A stretch of 64,000 nucleotides of DNA from Pseudarthrobacter sp. L1SW (GCF_020809045.1 NZ_CP078079.1:434001-498000), one strand, 5' to 3'; positions 25,100 to 33,543 are shown, numbered from the stretch's first letter. Program-made: numbers and translations. The notes: generated from the letters alone by a model not told the origin.

Positions 25100-25832
25100 C
25101 CTTGGCGAATCGTTCGGTTCCTGGAAGATGGGGGACGACGCCTCCATGTTCCAGCTGGTCACCAGCGCCAACGTGGCCTGCGGCTTCCACGCCGGGGACC
25201 CTGTCACCATGCTGGACAGCTGCCGGGCTGCCTACGAACTGGACGTCACCGTCGGTGCCCACGTGGGGTACCGGGACCTTGCAGGCTTCGGCCGCCGCTC
25301 GCTGGACATGAGCTTCGACGAGCTGTTCGGCGACGTGCTGTACCAGCTGGGGGCGCTCGACGGCGTTGCCCACGCCGTGGGTGCCTCCGTGGACTATGTG
25401 AAGCCGCACGGAGCGCTGTACAACCGCCTGGTGCAGGACGCCGAACAGGCCTCCGCAGTGGTGGCCGCCGTCAACTCGTACGATCCCGGCCTGCCCATCC
25501 TGGGCCTGCCCGGGTCCGAGCTGCTGAAGCAGGCGAAGGAGGCCGGCCACCCCGTCTTCGTCGAGGCCTTTGTGGACCGCGCCTACCTTGCCGACGGAAC
25601 GCTGGTGCCGCGCTCGCAGGAAGGTGCCGTGCTGCACGACGTCGACGCGATCGTCGCGCGGGCCGTGCGCCTTGCGACCAAGGGGGAAGTAGTGGCCGTG
25701 GACGGCACAGTGGTGCAGGTCCGGCCGGATTCCCTGTGCATCCACGGCGACACTCCGGGTGCCGTGGAGATGGCCTCGGCAGTCCGGGCTGGGCTGGAAG
25801 CAGCCGGCGTGGAGCTGGAGGCGTTCGCCTAA
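25083..25832 (+). CDS. pxpA: 5-oxoprolinase subunit A (LamB/YcsF family)
   Basis: A 249-residue LamB/YcsF protein: DLNADLGESFG at the N-terminus, TSANVACGFHAGDP near residue 31, GAHVGYRDLAGFGRR near 57, and VKPHGALYN near 105, all typical metal and substrate-binding positions. With PxpBC it hydrolyses 5-oxoproline to glutamate using ATP. The best start is TTG at 25083 with GGAAGG 8 nt upstream, which places it inside the end of the preceding gene and implies coupling. The PxpB and PxpC partners are not next to it, unlike the common operon. Confidence 0.87.
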   Translation: MDLNADLGESFGSWKMGDDASMFQLVTSANVACGFHAGDPVTMLDSCRAAYELDVTVGAHVGYRDLAGFGRRSLDMSFDELFGDVLYQLGALDGVAHAVGASVDYVKPHGALYNRLVQDAEQASAVVAAVNSYDPGLPILGLPGSELLKQAKEAGHPVFVEAFVDRAYLADGTLVPRSQEGAVLHDVDAIVARAVRLATKGEVVAVDGTVVQVRPDSLCIHGDTPGAVEMASAVRAGLEAAGVELEAFA

Positions 25833-25863
25833 GAACGTGCGCTTGGTTGAAAGGGGCGCCTGC

Positions 25864-27222
25864 TTACCCAAAAACCAGGTGCGCAGCCGTAAAGATCGCC
25901 AACCCGGCCAGTGAGCCCACCACCGTGCCGTTGATCCGGATGAACTGCAGGTCCTTGCCCACCTGGAGTTCGATCTTCTGCGAAGTTTCCTCCGCATCCC
26001 AGCGCGCCACGGTGTCCGTGATGACGCCGGCGATATCGGAGCGGTAGGTCCGCACCAGATAGCCGGCGGCGTCGCCGATCCAGGCGTTCACCTTGCCGGC
26101 GAGCTCGGGATCGCTGACCAGCCGGGAGCCGAAGTCGCGGACTGCAGCCTTGAACTTGATGGTCAGCTCGCTGTCCGGATCGTCCACCGCGCCCAGCAGC
26201 GCATTCTTCACCGTGCCCCAGGTGCGGGAGGCGAGTTCGCGCACTTCGGGATCGCCCAGGACCTGGGCCTTGATGTCCTCAGCACGGGCAATCATCGCCG
26301 GATCGTGCTGCAGGTCCTGCGCAAGGTCGTTCAGGTACTTGTCGATGGACTGCCGTACCTGGTGGTTGGGGTCGGCCTGCACCGCGCGCACGAACTTGAG
26401 GATCTCCACATAGACCTTGTCGCCCACCAGCCCGTCAACGAACTGCGGCACCCAGGTGGGGGAGCGGTCGGACACCAGGTGGGTGACCGTATCGTGGTTG
26501 TCGTCCACCCAGTCGGCCGCGCGGTCCACCAGCAGGTCCACCAGCTTGTGGTGGTGCCCGTCACGGAAAATCCGCGCCGCCAGCTTGCCCACGGGAGGCC
26601 CCCACGGCGGAGCCAGCAGGTGCTTGCGGACCATTCCCTCGATGACCGCCTGGACGTCGTCGTCGTTCAAGACCTTGAAAGCACCCCGGATCAAGGCGGC
26701 GCCTTCCTTCGCAACCCTGTCTGCGCCGCCCGGTGTTGCCAGCCATTCGCCGGCCCGGCGGGCTATGTTGACGCTGGCCAGCTTCTCCTGGACAACCTGC
26801 TCCGAAAGGAAATTGGTCTCCACGAATTCACCCAGCGAGGCGCCGATCTGGTCCTTGCGGCGCGGGATGATGGCGGTATGCGGGATCTTGATGCCCATGG
26901 GGTACTTGAACAGCGCGGTGACGGCGAACCAGTCCGCCAGCGCGCCCACCATGCCGCCCTCCGCCGCTGCGCGGACGTACTGCAGCCACGGATACTCCTT
27001 CTGCAGCGCGAAGGCGAAGACAAAAATCACCGCCATCACTACCAGCAGACCGAGCGCCACCAGCTTCATCTTCCGCAGCGCTGCCGCCTTTTCGGCGTCG
27101 CCCGGGCTGAGGTGATGGACGACGGCGGCGCGCGCCTTGGGGCGGCCCTTCACCTGGGGCGCGTCAGAAGGCGCGGGCCCGGTGGGAGCTTCCTGGGTAG
27201 TTGGTTCAGAGTTCACCTGCAT
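25864..27222 (-). CDS. DUF445 domain-containing membrane protein
   Basis: A 452-residue DUF445 (YjiN-like) protein. A hydrophilic Pro/Ala-rich N-terminus (about 1-45) precedes a membrane helix (about 53-72). Then come the family motif GGMVGALADWFAVTALFKYP (about 89-108) and HTAIIPRRKDQIG, a long amphipathic helical region, and a C-terminal hydrophobic helix (VVGSLAGLAIFTAAHLVFG). Function of the family is unknown. It is divergent to the glycerophosphodiesterase with 49 bp between starts; both starts have a TANNNT box 6 nt upstream, giving back-to-back leaderless promoters. Confidence 0.85.
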   Translation of the reverse strand: MQVNSEPTTQEAPTGPAPSDAPQVKGRPKARAAVVHHLSPGDAEKAAALRKMKLVALGLLVVMAVIFVFAFALQKEYPWLQYVRAAAEGGMVGALADWFAVTALFKYPMGIKIPHTAIIPRRKDQIGASLGEFVETNFLSEQVVQEKLASVNIARRAGEWLATPGGADRVAKEGAALIRGAFKVLNDDDVQAVIEGMVRKHLLAPPWGPPVGKLAARIFRDGHHHKLVDLLVDRAADWVDDNHDTVTHLVSDRSPTWVPQFVDGLVGDKVYVEILKFVRAVQADPNHQVRQSIDKYLNDLAQDLQHDPAMIARAEDIKAQVLGDPEVRELASRTWGTVKNALLGAVDDPDSELTIKFKAAVRDFGSRLVSDPELAGKVNAWIGDAAGYLVRTYRSDIAGVITDTVARWDAEETSQKIELQVGKDLQFIRINGTVVGSLAGLAIFTAAHLVFG

Positions 27223-27228
27223 GTGCCA

Positions 27229-27234
27229 AGCCTA
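27229..27234 (-). promoter_or_regulatory. Candidate -10 box for leaderless DUF445 transcript
   Basis: TAGGCT on the minus strand, 6 nt before the ATG at 27222; no Shine-Dalgarno. Confidence 0.55.
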
Positions 27235-27259
27235 GCCCCGCGGTCCGGGGCGGGTCGGC

Positions 27260-27265
27260 TACCGT
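27260..27265 (+). promoter_or_regulatory. Candidate -10 box for leaderless glycerophosphodiesterase transcript
   Basis: TACCGT, 6 nt before the ATG at 27272; no Shine-Dalgarno. It is only 25 bp from the opposite-facing box of the DUF445 gene. Confidence 0.5.
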
Positions 27266-27271
27266 GTCTCC

Positions 27272-28171
27272 ATGACCAGTGACGAGTTGGGGCAGCAGCG
27301 GCCCCTGGTCTTTGCCCACCGCGGTTCCAGCGCCGCGTTCGCCGAACACACCCGCGCCGCCTATCTGCAGGCGCTGGCGGACGGCGCCGATGGCGTGGAG
27401 TGCGATGTCCACCTCACGCGTGACCAGCACGTTGTCCTCCTGCACGACGCCAACCTGGACCGCACTTCGGACGGAACCGGACCCGTGGCCGAACGCACGC
27501 TCCGGGAGCTGAGGCACCTGGATTTCTCGTCATGGAAGGGCGTGCGCATTCCCGAGGTGTACGGGGCGCGGTCCGAGCAGCTCCTGACCCTCCCCGAACT
27601 GCTGGAGATCCTCCGGGGCGCCGGCCGGCCGGTGAAGCTGGCCATCGAACTCAAGCACCCCAGCCCGTACCAGCTCAAGCTGGAGGACCGGGTGCTGGAG
27701 GTGCTGCGGAGCGAAGGCTGGGATCCCCGGACCTCTTCGCTGGGCAATGTGTCCGTGACGTTCATGAGTTTCAGCCCGGACTCCGTGCGGCAGCTGCTCG
27801 GTTCGGTTCCGCCGGAATACGTCTGCCAGTTGGTGGACGATGTGGACATCCGTGTGGTCCGCGCGGGGCTGGGCTTCGGGGTGATCACCGGCGGTGCGAT
27901 TGCCAACCTGATGAAGGCCGCCCAGCTCGAAGGCGAGCGGATCCTGGACACCGGCGAGGTGGGCATGGCAGGGCCCGGCATCGAGTACGTGCGCCGGCAT
28001 CCGGCCTCCATCCAGCGCTGGCTGGCTGCAGGCCGGCGCTTCCGCGTCTGGACGGTGGACTCGGAACAGGATGTGGCCCTTTGCGCGGGGCTCGGCATCC
28101 AGGAAATCACCACCAACGTGCCGGCACGCGTCCTTAGCCAGCTGCAGCTGGCCTCGCCGCAGGGAAGGTAA
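27272..28171 (+). CDS. Glycerophosphodiester phosphodiesterase
   Basis: A 299-residue GDPD TIM-barrel enzyme. The catalytic HRGSSAAFAEHT (about residues 15-26) supplies the first His and the Glu. VECDVHLTRDQHVVLLHD (about 48-65) supplies the metal-binding Glu/Asp and second His. Later LAIELKHP gives another metal ligand. It cleaves glycerophosphodiesters to glycerol-3-phosphate plus an alcohol. No signal peptide, so cytoplasmic. In the position before EHT the usual Asn-Glu of HRG...PENT is replaced by Ala-Glu. The gene stands alone, divergent from DUF445. Confidence 0.9.
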   Translation: MTSDELGQQRPLVFAHRGSSAAFAEHTRAAYLQALADGADGVECDVHLTRDQHVVLLHDANLDRTSDGTGPVAERTLRELRHLDFSSWKGVRIPEVYGARSEQLLTLPELLEILRGAGRPVKLAIELKHPSPYQLKLEDRVLEVLRSEGWDPRTSSLGNVSVTFMSFSPDSVRQLLGSVPPEYVCQLVDDVDIRVVRAGLGFGVITGGAIANLMKAAQLEGERILDTGEVGMAGPGIEYVRRHPASIQRWLAAGRRFRVWTVDSEQDVALCAGLGIQEITTNVPARVLSQLQLASPQGR

Positions 28172-28228
28172 TTCCCGGCCAGCGGCACCGTTTCGGTGCA
28201 TCCGACGGGGCTGTGATTGAGTTGAGCC

Positions 28229-28705
28229 ATGCCTTTTCCCCGCGCCGGCCGGGCCGTCCAACGCCTCTCCGCGGCAGCCATGGGCGCGCTGCTCCTGGCC
28301 AGCGCCATGAAGCACTTCCGCGACCCCGGCTTCTACCGCCAGGTGGTGCCGGATTACCTGTGCCGTGAAGACGGCGCTGCCGACGGCGGCACCTGCCACG
28401 GCGCCGCGCCCTCGCGGCCCTTCGCCCTCCTGTCACGGGACGAGTGGATTGCGGTGAGCGGCCTGCTGGAACTTGCTGCCGCCGTCGGAATCCTGGTCCC
28501 GGGAACCAGAAAGGCAACCGCCACGGCCACCACCATCATGTTCGCGGCGTTCCTCGCTGGGCACGTCGACGCCCTCCGGCGGGCTTACGGGCCGCAGGGA
28601 ACCCCGGTGCAGCGGAAGGTGCACAGTGTGCGGCTTCCGCTCCAGGCGCCGCTCATTGTGTGGGCCTGGAGCCTGCGGAAGCCAGCCGCGGGGGCTGGCC
28701 TGTGA
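28229..28705 (+). CDS. DoxX-like small membrane protein
   Basis: A 158-residue protein with about four hydrophobic segments. Early motifs are MGALLLASAMKHFRDPGFYR and VPDYL, and the middle has SGLLELAAAVGILVP, which together match DoxX-type quinone/membrane oxidoreductase-like proteins of actinobacteria. A hydrophilic insertion with two cysteines (about residues 45-60, YLCREDGAADGGTC) is unusual and could form a disulfide. The stop overlaps the AzlC start as GTGA, so it is co-translated with azlCD. Confidence 0.7.
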   Translation: MPFPRAGRAVQRLSAAAMGALLLASAMKHFRDPGFYRQVVPDYLCREDGAADGGTCHGAAPSRPFALLSRDEWIAVSGLLELAAAVGILVPGTRKATATATTIMFAAFLAGHVDALRRAYGPQGTPVQRKVHSVRLPLQAPLIVWAWSLRKPAAGAGL

Positions 28706-29502
28706 CGCTGCTGGCATCGCCGGCAGTGCGGATGGGCATCTCCATCAGCATTGCCACCGGCCTCTACGGCGTCTCCTTCGGCGCTCTCTCTGTCACGTCA
28801 GGACTGAACTTCTGGCAGACCATGGCGCTGAGCCTGCTCCTGTTCAGCGGCGGCTCGCAGTTCGCCTTCATCGGCGTGGTGGCCGGTGGCGGTTCCGGCA
28901 TTGCCGCCATGAGCGCTGCCACCCTCCTGGGAATGCGCAACGGAATCTACGGCATGCAGCTCAACGCCCTCCTGCACCCCACGGGCTGGCGCAAATATGT
29001 TGCCGCCCAGCTGACCATCGACGAATCCACGGCCACCAGCTCCGGCCAGACGGACCCCGCAGAACAACGGCGCGGGTTCTGGGCTGCGGGCATCGGCATC
29101 TACGTGCTCTGGAACCTGTTCACCGCTGTCGGCGCCCTCGCCGGGAGCGGCCTGGGCGACCCGAAGCAGTGGGGACTGGACGGCGCAGCGGTGGCTGCCT
29201 TCCTTGGCCTGCTCTGGCCGCGGCTGAAAGGACGCGAGCCGGTTGCCATCGCCGTCGTATGCGCCGTGGCCACCGTGATAGCCGTTCCCTTTGTCCCAGC
29301 CGGCGTGCCGATCCTCGTGGCGGCCGTGGTGGCTGCCCTGATTGGCTGGTTCAGCCATGGCCGCAGCGACGAAGGCCTCGAGCCGGACGTCGACCCCTTC
29401 CGTGAACGCCACCGCCACGGCGGGACCGGCAGCAGCCCCTTCGCGGGCAGCCATGAGGACCGGGGCCATGCGGAGGATACGGGACCGGGGGCGGCCGAAT
29501 GA
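28702..29502 (+). CDS. azlC: AzlC-type branched-chain amino acid permease subunit
   Basis: A 266-residue AzlC protein. RMGISISIATGLYGVSFGAL at the N-terminus and the signature LLLFSGGSQFAFIGV (about residue 47) are followed by NGIYGMQLN, with five to six further helices. The large subunit of the AzlCD exporter (BrnFE-like, exporting Leu/Ile/Val and Met in relatives). The GTG at 28702 overlaps the DoxX stop. The C-terminal 50 residues are a charged, Gly/His/Glu-rich tail not typical of BrnF. Coupled by ATGA to azlD. Confidence 0.87.
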   Translation: MTLLASPAVRMGISISIATGLYGVSFGALSVTSGLNFWQTMALSLLLFSGGSQFAFIGVVAGGGSGIAAMSAATLLGMRNGIYGMQLNALLHPTGWRKYVAAQLTIDESTATSSGQTDPAEQRRGFWAAGIGIYVLWNLFTAVGALAGSGLGDPKQWGLDGAAVAAFLGLLWPRLKGREPVAIAVVCAVATVIAVPFVPAGVPILVAAVVAALIGWFSHGRSDEGLEPDVDPFRERHRHGGTGSSPFAGSHEDRGHAEDTGPGAAE

Positions 29503-29810
29503 GTCTCTGGATCTGGCTCCTGGTTGCCTGCGCCCTGGCCTACGCGTGGAAGCTGGTGGGCTACTTCGTCCCTGCCAGGCTCCTCGAGGATCCGAGGATG
29601 TCCCGCGTAGCCGGCACCATGACCATCGGCTTGCTCGCGTCCCTGACGGTGGTGAACACCTTCGCAACGGGCCAGTCGCTGGTTGTTGATGCCAGGCTGG
29701 GAGCCCTCGCGGCTGCCGCCATAGCCCTTGCGCTGCGGGCGCCCTTCCTGGTGGTGGTCCTGGCCGGCGCGGGCACGGCTGCGCTCTTGAGGATCCTCGG
29801 CTGGAGCTGA
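29499..29810 (+). CDS. azlD: AzlD-type small permease subunit
   Basis: A 103-residue AzlD/BrnE-like protein with three to four hydrophobic helices, including LLVACALAYAWKLVGYFVP and the terminal VVVLAGAGTAALLRILGW. It pairs with AzlC for branched-chain amino acid efflux. The ATG overlaps the azlC stop by 4 bp. It is the last gene of the DoxX-azlC-azlD unit. No Lrp-type regulator (as in brnFE of Corynebacterium) is adjacent. Confidence 0.87.
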   Translation: MSLWIWLLVACALAYAWKLVGYFVPARLLEDPRMSRVAGTMTIGLLASLTVVNTFATGQSLVVDARLGALAAAAIALALRAPFLVVVLAGAGTAALLRILGWS

Positions 29811-29940
29811 GCTGCTGGACTTGGGCGGGCGCTCCCAGCGGGAAGCCAATGTTTCGATGTGGTGACGATCACTCGCCGTGTCCTTTCCCGGTTGTACTAT
29901 AAAAGCGGCTATGCAGTTGGCCATGGAAATTTTCGTATGA

Positions 29941-30204
29941 ATGGCGGCCATGGAAAATCAGCTGCACGCGGCCGGGGAAAGATCCGGGCATCCCCACCAC
30001 AAGAACGTTCGACGGCGGGCGGGACTGCCTGCCAAGCGCTTCTTCACGCGCTATGCCCGCTTGGCGGACGTTCCGGCCGAGGACCTGGAGTCCCTCTCCG
30101 ACAGCCTCTGGAAGTCATTCGACCTGGATCCCGCATCCCAGATTCCGGCCCTGCAGGCGCTGGTGCGCCAGGAGCTTCGGGGCAGGGGAGATCCCGGCGC
30201 CTAG
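29941..30204 (+). CDS. Small hypothetical protein
   Basis: An 87-residue (or 84, from the ATG at 29950) soluble protein of unknown function. The N-terminal third is basic with several His; the rest is predicted helical (VPAEDLESLSDSLWKSFDL). Codon choice is strongly G/C-ending over the second half, supporting coding. No clear ribosome site precedes either ATG. A TACTAT box at about 29895 could be its -10. Confidence 0.5.
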   Translation: MAAMENQLHAAGERSGHPHHKNVRRRAGLPAKRFFTRYARLADVPAEDLESLSDSLWKSFDLDPASQIPALQALVRQELRGRGDPGA

Positions 30205-30284
30205 CAGGCCGTAATCCCCTGGCCCGTCTATGGTGGACTGGACCAGGCCGCATCCACTGCGGCGGCCACGAAGGAGGAACCGAC

Positions 30285-30623
30285 ATGAATGACGCCATGA
30301 ATGATCAGTCACGTCCGGAGCAGCCGGAAGATGGCCAAAGCACCGAAGCCGGCTCAACCCGGGCCGATGATTCCCAAGCTGCAGGTTCCCGGGACACTGT
30401 TGTCCAGGAGACTGCGAAGAAGACCACCACAACACAAGACGTGCACGCGCCGGAGCTGCACGGGAAGCCGCGGCAGGCCTACCTTGACCCGAGCGGCTCC
30501 GAAGCTACCCGGGAGATGCGGGATACGGCCCGCCGCCGCCGGGATGCGGAGGAAAAGCTGCAGCAGCACCTGATCCAAGCCAAGGACCACATTCCCAACG
30601 AACACCACCACGGGCACCACTGA
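30285..30623 (+). CDS. Small hydrophilic hypothetical protein, probably disordered
   Basis: A 112-residue protein with a near-perfect ribosome site (AAGGAGGA) 6 nt before the ATG. It is rich in Gln, Glu, Thr, Asp and Ser, with no hydrophobic core. A charged helix (DTARRRRDAEEKLQQHLIQ) and a His-rich C-terminus (NEHHHGHH) follow. The His cluster could bind metal. I do not recognise a family; composition is like small stress or hydrophilin-type proteins. Confidence 0.65.
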   Translation: MNDAMNDQSRPEQPEDGQSTEAGSTRADDSQAAGSRDTVVQETAKKTTTTQDVHAPELHGKPRQAYLDPSGSEATREMRDTARRRRDAEEKLQQHLIQAKDHIPNEHHHGHH

Positions 30624-30758
30624 CGGCACTGCACCAATGGGCACCGCTGAGGGGCGGCGAGGGTGGAAATGGTTTCACCCCGGTTAGGGGCAACTCAAGG
30701 TGATTATTCCCCCGCGCCGGGTGGCTGACGTCCGGCGGTGGCGGGGTTATGCGCGGGG

Positions 30759-30983
30759 CTAGGCCACCCCGTGGGCTTCGCCGTCCGGCGAACCAGCCCG
30801 GCGGCTGCATTCTTCGACGGCCATCTCATACCAGGTCTCCGCGCCGAATTCGGGTTCAGGCGTGTCGAGGTTCTGGTAGAGGGCGTCCAGCAGGTGTGCG
30901 AGTTCTTCCGCGGTCATTGTGGGAAGGACTTCCTCAGGCCCGCGGGGATCGTTGAGGTATTGGATCAGCTTCGAGCTGTTCAT
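30759..30983 (-). CDS. Small hypothetical protein
   Basis: A 74-residue acidic soluble protein (MNSSKLIQYLNDPRGPEEVL...). It reads as two helices with a conserved-looking LLDALYQNLD segment. Function is unknown. I chose the ATG at 30983; a GTG at 31022 would add 13 residues including a Cys but has no better ribosome site. It lies alone between a plus-strand hypothetical gene and the TetR gene. Confidence 0.6.
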   Translation of the reverse strand: MNSSKLIQYLNDPRGPEEVLPTMTAEELAHLLDALYQNLDTPEPEFGAETWYEMAVEECSRRAGSPDGEAHGVA

Positions 30984-31115
30984 CGTATTGCGGCCATTGG
31001 GCACTGGACATGCATGGGTCACTCCGTCTCAAAAAGAGAGGGCTGGCTGCGTAACCCTTTCTGAAGTCTATGGCACCCGCAGGACGCCCACAATGGGCCC
31101 CCGTTCGCGGCGCGC

Positions 31116-31751
31116 TCAGCCCAGCTGGGGCTCCGCCAGGGGAGAAGGCGGCACTGGCACATGTGCCGGAAGCGGGCGGGCCGGCCGCGATGTGCGGATG
31201 GCGTCCTCAATCAGCGCAAGCGGACGGCGCCAGGCATCGGATCCGGGCTCCATGGTGTCCACCACGCCAATGAGCATCGCGAGCAGCCGGAACATGTCCG
31301 TCATGGAGATGTCCGCACGGAGGCTTCCCTGGCCCTGCCCGCGCACCAGCAGCACGCTGATTGATTCCATGAGCGATCCGGTAATGCCGGTCAGGAGCTC
31401 CCGCCGGCCCGCGACGGCGCCCAGCAGGTTGGCATCATCGCTCGCCGCGGCCATCAGGGCCTCGAGGACACGCAGGAGCCCCGCCGCTGCGTCTATGTCG
31501 GCCAGGGCGCCGTCGATCACGGGGTCCACTGTCAGGCGGAGCTGCCGGTTAAGTGCGGCGAGGACCAGCTCTTCCTTGTCGGCGAAGTTCCGGAAGAGGG
31601 TGGCCGGGCCCACTCCGGCCGTTGCCGCGATGGTCTGCAGCGGTACTTCCGGGCCGAACTCGCGGAAGCACTGCCGCGCCGCTGTGATGATCTTGTCCAC
31701 GTTCCGCGCTGCGTCGGCGCGGAGCGGCTTGCGGACGACTGCGAGGCTCAT
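31116..31751 (-). CDS. TetR-family transcriptional regulator
   Basis: A 211-residue TetR repressor. The N-terminal helix-turn-helix region reads IITAARQCFREFGPEVPLQTIA...VGPATLFRNFADKEEL (about residues 20-62). The C-terminal ligand domain is divergent, so the inducer is unknown. A Pro-rich tail ends the protein. TAACCT lies 6 nt before the ATG and there is no Shine-Dalgarno, so it is probably leaderless. It is divergent from the thiamine-binding protein gene (120 bp between starts), a possible target. Confidence 0.88.
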   Translation of the reverse strand: MSLAVVRKPLRADAARNVDKIITAARQCFREFGPEVPLQTIAATAGVGPATLFRNFADKEELVLAALNRQLRLTVDPVIDGALADIDAAAGLLRVLEALMAAASDDANLLGAVAGRRELLTGITGSLMESISVLLVRGQGQGSLRADISMTDMFRLLAMLIGVVDTMEPGSDAWRRPLALIEDAIRTSRPARPLPAHVPVPPSPLAEPQLG

Positions 31752-31757
31752 GCGAAA

Positions 31758-31763
31758 AGGTTA
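31758..31763 (-). promoter_or_regulatory. Candidate -10 box for leaderless tetR transcript
   Basis: TAACCT on the minus strand, 6 nt before the ATG at 31751. Confidence 0.5.
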
Positions 31764-31871
31764 GCAACGGAACTTTCGGCGTTCACTGTTACCGGAGGGT
31801 AGCGGGTTATGTGACGCTCCACGCTGCCATTCCGGCCTGCAGCCGTGCCGGCAGCATGGCACACTGGCACC

Positions 31872-32195
31872 ATGTTGCTTGCGTTTTCTGTTGCCCCCTC
31901 CGGCACGCCCAGCGAAGGTCCCCGTCCCACTGATGCTTCAGTGCACGACGCCGTTGCCGCGGCGGTCAGGATCGTCCGGGAGTCAGGGCTGCCCAATACA
32001 ACGGATTCGATGTTCACCACCATCGAAGGCGAATGGGACGAAGTCTTTGACGTGGTTAAGCGGGCCACCGAGGCCGTGGGGCGGTATGGAAGCAGGGTCT
32101 CCCTGGTGATCAAGGCGGATATCCGCCCCGGTTACACCGGCGAGCTGAAGGCAAAAGTGGACCGCCTGGAAGAAGCCCTCGCAGACGGGTCCTGA
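31872..32195 (+). CDS. Thiamine-binding protein, MTH1187/YkoF family
   Basis: A 107-residue ferredoxin-like-fold protein. LLAFSVAPSGTP at the N-terminus, NTTDSMFTTIEGEWDEVFDVV in the middle and RVSLVIKADIRPG near the end match the MTH1187/YkoF-type thiamine-binding family. Members bind thiamine or its pyrimidine in the cytoplasm. I start at ATG 31872 because the family begins here and CACACT, 6 nt before it, fits a leaderless promoter. A frame open 27 bp further upstream adds unrelated residues. Confidence 0.8.
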   Translation: MLLAFSVAPSGTPSEGPRPTDASVHDAVAAAVRIVRESGLPNTTDSMFTTIEGEWDEVFDVVKRATEAVGRYGSRVSLVIKADIRPGYTGELKAKVDRLEEALADGS

Positions 32196-32266
32196 CCCGC
32201 GGCGGCCGTATCCGCCGTCGGCCGCTTTCTCTGGACCCCAACGCCGGCCCGTGCCAAACTGTGGCA

Positions 32267-32944
32267 ATGTTCGAGCACAAGCCCCGGCCGGAGTGGACTG
32301 CGGCCGAAGAGTTCCTGTCACGCACAGTGGTCCACCCGGACCAGGCGCTGCAAGAGGCCATCCGCTCCGCTGCCGAGGCCGGCATGCCTGCCATCGAAGT
32401 GGCCCCGAACGCCGGAAAACTCCTTAAGCTGCTGGTCCAGATTTCCGGGGCGCGCCGCGTGCTCGAAATAGGCACGCTGGCCGGCTTCAGCACGATTTGG
32501 ATGGGCCGCGGACTTCCCGACGACGGGAGCCTGGTCACCTGCGAATTCCTGCCCAAGCATGCAGAGGTCGCGTGGGCCAATATCGACGCCGCCGGCCTGG
32601 GGGAGAAGGTGGAAATCCGGCTGGGACCGGCGCTGGACACCCTGGCCGCGCTTGAGGAAGAGGCCAGGGCGCCATTTGATTTCATCTTCATCGATGCGGA
32701 CAAGGAGAACAACAGCCGCTACCTGGACTGGGCGGTCCGGCTTGGCAGGCCAGGGACCACGGTAGTCCTGGACAACACTGTCTGGGAGGGCGCCATCCTG
32801 GATCCTGGGATGGACCCCGTCAATGCCCCGGGAATCATCGATGCGCTGGAACTCCTTGGCGAGCATCCCCGGCTCGATGCCACCGTCATCCAGACCGTGG
32901 GCTCGAAAGGCTGGGACGGCTTCGCCCTGGCACGCGTCAGGTAG
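32267..32944 (+). CDS. O-methyltransferase (class I, caffeoyl-CoA OMT-like)
   Basis: A 225-residue methyltransferase_3 protein. Motif I is RVLEIGTLAGFSTIWMGR (about residues 64-81), the acidic residue after strand 2 is in VTCEFLPKHAEVA, and the metal/catalytic element is DFIFIDADKENNSRYLDW (about residues 142-159). It transfers methyl groups to catechol-like or other hydroxylated small molecules. The ATG at 32267 has CAAACT 6 nt upstream and no Shine-Dalgarno. The gene is monocistronic. Confidence 0.88.
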   Translation: MFEHKPRPEWTAAEEFLSRTVVHPDQALQEAIRSAAEAGMPAIEVAPNAGKLLKLLVQISGARRVLEIGTLAGFSTIWMGRGLPDDGSLVTCEFLPKHAEVAWANIDAAGLGEKVEIRLGPALDTLAALEEEARAPFDFIFIDADKENNSRYLDWAVRLGRPGTTVVLDNTVWEGAILDPGMDPVNAPGIIDALELLGEHPRLDATVIQTVGSKGWDGFALARVR

Positions 32945-32995
32945 CGCTGCGTTCCTGCGTTCCAGGGGCGTTCGCCACGCACGCCCCTGCAACTG

Positions 32996-33009
32996 CTAAG
33001 TATGCTTAG
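32996..33009 (+). promoter_or_regulatory. TAAGC-type palindrome upstream of dps
   Basis: CTAAGTATGCTTAG is palindromic over its outer ten bases and lies 54 bp before the dps ATG. AATAAAAT directly follows and may contain the -10. Confidence 0.55.
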
Positions 33010-33063
33010 AATAAAATCCCGGCCGGAGTTCGGCCCGACACAGAGCAGCAGCGGAGGAACCTG

Positions 33064-33543
33064 ATGAAAGCCTCACCCACCCTGGCCGGCAACCTGCAGA
33101 CGGTGCTTACCGATCTCATCGAGCTGCACCTGCAGGGAAAGCAAGCCCACTGGAACGTTGTCGGCACGAACTTCCGCGACCTGCACCTGCAGCTTGACGA
33201 GATTATTGCTGCTGCCCGGCTCTTCGCGGACCAGGCGGCGGAGCGGATACGCGCCCTGCACGCCCTCCCTGACGGGCGAAGCAGCACGGTCTCTGCGGAC
33301 ACCCGCCTGGAGGCGTTCCCGGAGGGGCTGACGTCCACGAAAGACACCGTCAAGCTGATCACCGCACGGCTGGAACGGACGGTCCAGACCATGCGCGACG
33401 TCCACGACGAGGTTGACGAGGAAGACCCCACCAGCGCGGACCTGCTCCACGCGGCCATTGAGCGCTTTGAGCAGCTTGCCTGGATGGTGAACGCTGAAAC
33501 AATGGCCTCCAGCGCCTCGGTCACGGAGCCGTCCAAGGGGTAG
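33064..33543 (+). CDS. dps: Dps-family DNA-binding ferritin-like protein
   Basis: A 159-residue Dps-type four-helix protein. The inter-subunit ferroxidase ligands are in KQAHWNVVGTNFRDLH (about residues 26-41) and DEIIAAARLFADQAAERI (about 48-65). It should form a dodecamer that oxidises and stores iron and protects DNA in stress. It lacks the long Lys-rich N-terminal tail of E. coli Dps. GGAGGAACCTG places the ATG at 33064. The palindrome CTAAGTATGCTTAG in the promoter is shared with other stress-like genes in this window. A bidirectional terminator follows. Confidence 0.9.
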   Translation: MKASPTLAGNLQTVLTDLIELHLQGKQAHWNVVGTNFRDLHLQLDEIIAAARLFADQAAERIRALHALPDGRSSTVSADTRLEAFPEGLTSTKDTVKLITARLERTVQTMRDVHDEVDEEDPTSADLLHAAIERFEQLAWMVNAETMASSASVTEPSKG

